This document shows, piece by piece, positions 60,509-64,000 of a stretch of DNA of 64,000 nucleotides. Numbering within the stretch: position 1 is the first letter of the stretch; the number at the start of each line of letters is the position of its first letter. The stretch spans positions 6,044,001-6,108,000 of the forward strand of contig NW_027478165.1 in assembly GCF_051020975.1 (NCBI RefSeq). The letters run 5' to 3'. The notes beneath the pieces were generated by a model. The model did not search any database and had not been told where the DNA came from. It worked only from the letters and a program-made list of their open reading frames with translations. The translations under genes and the position numbers were made by a program. The DNA comes from Osmia lignaria lignaria. Its lineage: Eukaryota > Arthropoda > Insecta > Hymenoptera > Megachilidae.

Positions 60509-61474
60509 TCAGAAGCGTAGTTTTCGAGATATATCGAGGTATTTAAAAGTTCCGAAGCCGCACCAACATAATAGAGATACAGAAACACCGTGGCCCCTTT
60601 CTTTGAGATAACTCTGCACTAGTGCGACCTGCAAATGCCACTACCAGCTTAGCTGTGCAGAAGAAGAACAACAAGAAGAAGAAATATCTCGAAATACGTC
60701 CGTCAGGCCCCTTCCCTTGAGATAAATCTGCAAATATCTCGGAAACGAAGCGAACTATGGCAAAATGTTAAGATACCTTTTTTGTAGAGAATTAAGTTTC
60801 CTACTTTTTATGTTCTATGATATTTTTTGATCAGATGCGTAGTTCTCGAGATATATCAAGATACTTAAAAGTTCCGAAGCCGCACCAACATAATAGAGGT
60901 ACAGAAACACCGTGGCCCCTTTCTTTGAGATAACTCTGCACTATTGCGAGCTGCAAATGCCACTTCCAGCTTAGCTGTGCAGAAGAAGAACAACAAGAAG
61001 AAGAAATATCTCGAAATATGTCCGTCAGGCCCCTTCCCTTGAGATAAATCTGCAAATACCTCGAAAACGAAGCGAGCTATGGCAGAATGTTAAGAGACCT
61101 TTCTTGTAGAGAATTAAGTTTCCTACTTTTTTTGTAGTATGATATTTTTTGATCAGATGCGTAGTTCTCGAGATATATCAAGATATTTAAAAGTTCCGAA
61201 GCCGCACCAACATCATAGAGATACAGAAACACCGTGGCCCCTTTCTTTGAGATAACTCTGCACTAGTGCGAGCCGCAAATGCCACTTCCAGCTTAGCTGT
61301 GCAGAAGAAGAACAACAAGAAGAAGAAATATCTCGAAATATGTCCGTCAGGCCCCAGCCCTTGAGATAAATCTGCAAATATCTCGGAAACGAAGCGAGCT
61401 ATGGCAAAATGTTAAGAGACCTTTCTTGTAGAGAATTATGTTTTCTACAATTTATGTTCTATGATATTTTTTGA

Positions 61475-63727
61475 TCAGAAGCGTAGTTTTCGAGATATAT
61501 CGAGATATTTAAAAGTTCCGAAGCCGCACCAACATAATAGAGATCCAGAAACACCGTGTCCCCTTCCTTTGAGATAACTCTGCACTAGTGCGAGCCGCAA
61601 ATGCCACTTCCAGCTTAGCTGTGCAGAAGAAGAACAACAAGAAGAAGAAATATCTCGAAATATGTCCGTCAGGCCCCTTCCCTCGAGATAAATCTGCAAA
61701 TATCTCGGAAACGAAGCGAGCTATGGCAAAATGTTAAGAGACCTTTGTTGTAGAGAATTAAGTTTCCTACTTTTTATGTTCTACGATATTTTTTGATCAG
61801 ATGCGTTGTTCTCGAGATATATCAAGATATTTAAAAGTTCCGAAGTCGCACCAACATAATAGAGATACAGAAACACCGTGGCCCCTTTCTTTGAGATAAC
61901 TCTGCACTATTGCGAGCTGCAAATGCCACTTCCAGCTTAGCTGTGCAGAAGAAGAACAACAAGAAGAAGAAATATCACGAAATATGTCCGTTAGGCTCCT
62001 TCCCTTGAGATAAATCTGCAAATATCTCGGAAACGAAGCGAGCTATGGCAAAATGTTAAGAGACCTTTTTTGTAGAGAATTAAGTTTCCTACTTTTTATG
62101 TTCTATGATATTTTTTGATCAGATGCGTAGTTCTCGAGATATATCAAGATATTTAAAAGTTCCGAAGCCGCACCAACATAATAGAGATACAGAAACACCG
62201 TGGCCCCTTTCTTTGAGATAACTATGCACTATTGCGAGCTGCAAATGCCACTTCCAGCTTAGCTGTGCAGAAGAAGAACAACAAGAAGAAGAAATATCTC
62301 GAAATATGTCCGTCAGGCCCCTTCCCTTGAGATAAATCTGCAAATACCTCGAAAACGAAGCGAGCTATGGCAAAATGTTAAGAGATCTTTCTTGTAGAGA
62401 ATTAAGTTTCCTACTTTTTATGTAGTATGATATTTTTTGATCAGATGCGTAGTTCTCGAGATATATCAAGATATTTAAAAGTTCCGAAGCCGCACCAACA
62501 TAATAGAGATACAGAAACACCGTGGCCCCTTTCTTTGAGATAACTCTGCACTAGTGCGAGCCGCAAATGCCACTTCCAGCTTAGCTGTGCAGAAGAAGAA
62601 CAACAAGAAGAAGAAATATCTCGAAATATGTCCGTCAGGCCCGATCCTTTGAGCTGAATCTGCAAATATCTCGGAAACGAAGCGAGCTATGGCAAAATGT
62701 TAAGAGACGTTTTTTGTAGAGAATTATGCTTCCTACAATTTATGTTCTATGATATTTTTGATCAGAAGCGTAGTTTTCGAGATATATCGAGGTATTTAAA
62801 AGTTCCGAAGCCGCACCAACATAATAGAGATACAGAAACACCGTGGCCCCTTTCTTTGAGATAACTCTGCACTAGTGCGACCTGCAAATGCCACTACCAG
62901 CTTAGCTGTGCAGAAGAAGAACAACAAGAAGAAGAAATATCTCGAAATATGTCCGTCAGGCCCCTTCCCTTGAGATAAATCTGCAAATATCTCGGAAACG
63001 AAGCGAACTATGGCAAAATGTTAAGATACCTTTTTTGTAGAGAATTAAGTTTCCTACTTTTTATGTTCTATGATATTTTTTGATCAGATGCGTAGTTCTC
63101 GAGATATATCAAGATACTTAAAAGTTCCGAAGCCGCACCAACATAATAGAGGTACAGAAACACCGTGGCCCCTTTCTTTGAGATAACTCTGCACTATTGC
63201 GAGCTGCAAATGCCACTTCCAGCTTAGCTGTGCAGAAGAAGAACAACAAGAAGAAGAAATATCTCGAAATATGTCCGTCAGGCCCCTTCCCTTGAGATAA
63301 ATCTGCAAATACCTCGAAAACGAAGCGAGCTATGGCAGAATGTTAAGAGACCTTTCTTGTAGAGAATTAAGTTTCCTACTTTTTTTGTAGTATGATATTT
63401 TTTGATCAGATGCGTAGTTCTCGAGATATATCAAGATATTTAAAAGTTCCGAAGCCGCACCAACATCATAGAGATACAGAAACACCGTGGCCCCTTTCTT
63501 TGAGATAACTCTGCACTAGTGCGAGCCGCAAATGCCACTTCCAGCTTAGCTGTGCAGAAGAAGAACAACAAGAAGAAGAAATATCTCGAAATATGTCCGT
63601 CAGGCCCCAGCCCTTGAGATAAATCTGCAAATATCTCGGAAACGAAGCGAGCTATGGCAAAATGTTAAGAGACCTTTCTTGTAGAGAATTATGTTTTCTA
63701 CAATTTATGTTCTATGATATTTTTTGA
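61475..63727. repeat. Higher-order unit E-4 (7 monomers, 2253 bp)
   Basis: Order e1, e2, e3, e4/e6 chimera (62441, 321 bp), e7 (62762), e8 (63084), e9 (63406). It equals E-3 with monomers 59866, 60188 and 60509 removed. e7 here has AATATGTCC as in 59544 rather than AATACGTCC as in 60509, which places the join after that point. Confidence 0.85.
62441..62761. repeat. Chimeric e4/e6 monomer, 321 bp, copy of 59223-59543
   Basis: Same head, tail and one-T deletion (about 62751-62762) as 59223-59543 at offset 3218, so the deletion was copied with the unit. Confidence 0.85.
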
Positions 63728-64000
63728 TCAGAAGCGTAGTTTTCGAGATATATCGAGATATTTAAAAGTTCCGAAGCCGCACCAACATAATAGAGATCCA
63801 GAAACACCGTGTCCCCTTCCTTTGAGATAACTCTGCACTAGTGCGAGCCGCAAATGCCACTTCCAGCTTAGCTGTGCAGAAGAAGAACAACAAGAAGAAG
63901 AAATATCTCGAAATATGTCCGTCAGGCCCCTTCCCTCGAGATAAATCTGCAAATATCTCGGAAACGAAGCGAGCTATGGCAAAATGTTAAGAGACCTTTG
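63728..64000. repeat. Partial monomer at right window edge (anchor type e1)
   Basis: The first 273 bp of a monomer with GAGATCCAG, GTGTCCCCTTCC and TCCCTCGAG, the e1 anchor. A further higher-order unit therefore begins here and continues beyond the window. Confidence 0.95.

Larger units (their letters stand above)
58257..61474. repeat. Higher-order unit E-3 (10 monomers, 3218 bp)
   Basis: Order e1, e2, e3, e4/e6 chimera (59223), e7, e8/e5 chimera (59866), e6, e7, e8, e9. One monomer (e5) was lost at the first chimera and the register stepped back at the second, so e6, e7 and e8 sequence is present twice. Two 321-bp monomers make the total 2 bp short of 10 x 322. Confidence 0.85.
1..64000. 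repeat. Satellite DNA array, 322-bp monomer, 197 complete and 2 partial copies
   Basis: The same roughly 322-bp sequence recurs from the first to the last base, always in the same orientation, with nothing between copies. Landmarks (TGATCA, the GAA/CAA tract, GGCCCCTT, CTCGGAAACG) return at 322-bp steps throughout. From 306 to 63728 the distance is 63422 bp, which is 197 x 322 minus 12; eight small deletions account exactly for those 12 bp. Copies differ mostly by substitutions that recur in sets. I do not recognise the family by name. Array size and lack of genes indicate a eukaryotic heterochromatic satellite. Both edges are inside the array. Confidence 0.98.

Noticed and set aside
306..63727. 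A single crossover hotspot inside the monomer
   Set aside because: Switch intervals in the chimeras (about offsets 30-115, 70-115, 30-123, 217-242, 123-203, 70-205) do not share one position, so a hotspot is not supported by these few cases.
1..64000. CRISPR array
   Set aside because: The repeat period is 322 bp with no unique spacers and no cas genes; the whole period is repeated.
1..64000. CENP-B box
   Set aside because: The pattern NTTCGNNNNANNCGGGN is not met in the monomer. CGGG is absent from the common sequence and appears only in a few variants such as GCGGGCC near 31650 and 32295.
1..64000. Telomeric repeats or rDNA spacer subrepeats
   Set aside because: No TTAGG, TTAGGG or TTTAGGG runs, and no rRNA-like sequence anywhere in the window.
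1..64000. Transposon or helitron origin with terminal repeats
   Set aside because: I saw no terminal inverted repeats, target-site duplications, long terminal repeats or transposase coding inside the monomer. Flanks of the array are not in the window, so a distant origin from a mobile element cannot be excluded.

Overview
The whole window is one uninterrupted satellite DNA array. It consists of head-to-tail copies of a 322-bp monomer, all in one orientation. Setting each monomer to begin at the TCA of the recurrent TGATCA site, I count 197 complete monomers (306-63727), a partial one at the left edge (1-305) and a partial one at the right edge (63728-64000). By landmark spacing, 189 of the 197 are exactly 322 bp. 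Two are 319 bp and six are 321 bp; no insertion was seen. Both window edges lie inside the array, so its full extent and flanks are unknown. I found no supportable gene, RNA gene, transposon, CRISPR array or unique sequence. The short open frames that recur in every monomer (mostly 74 codons, minus strand, opening at TTG) look like by-products of the repeat.

This scale and organisation suggest eukaryotic heterochromatin (centromeric, pericentromeric or subtelomeric). In one monomer counted by hand (44413-44734), GC is 125/322 and there are 11 CpG against about 12 expected. That lack of CpG depletion fits a genome with little germline cytosine methylation, such as many insects or other arthropods, better than a vertebrate or plant. 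The host remains an inference.

Layout: (A) 306-7389 is a 14-monomer block followed by an 8-monomer abbreviated copy of it. 7390-9640 holds seven transitional monomers. (B) 9641-26706 holds successive higher-order units of 12, 13, 11, 5 and 7 monomers, then a short 5-monomer tail. (C) 26707-33786 holds 22 heterogeneous, poorly ordered monomers, including the two most divergent in the window. (D/E) 33787-63727 holds two lead-in monomers and then higher-order units bounded by a recurring anchor monomer, with 17, 22, 16, 10, 9, 10 and 7 monomers; a new unit starts at 63728. Unit-length changes are almost always whole monomers, and chimeric monomers sit at the joins. This is the expected trace of in-register unequal exchange or break-induced copying.

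Inside the monomer there is older structure. Two stretches 114 bp apart match at 24 of 27 positions, and a third, weaker relative lies near the monomer start. A motif related to AAATATCTCGA occurs about five times in both orientations. A 24-bp purine-rich mirror repeat built of GAA and CAA triplets lies near the centre. These are the best candidates for functional elements such as protein binding or chromatin positioning.
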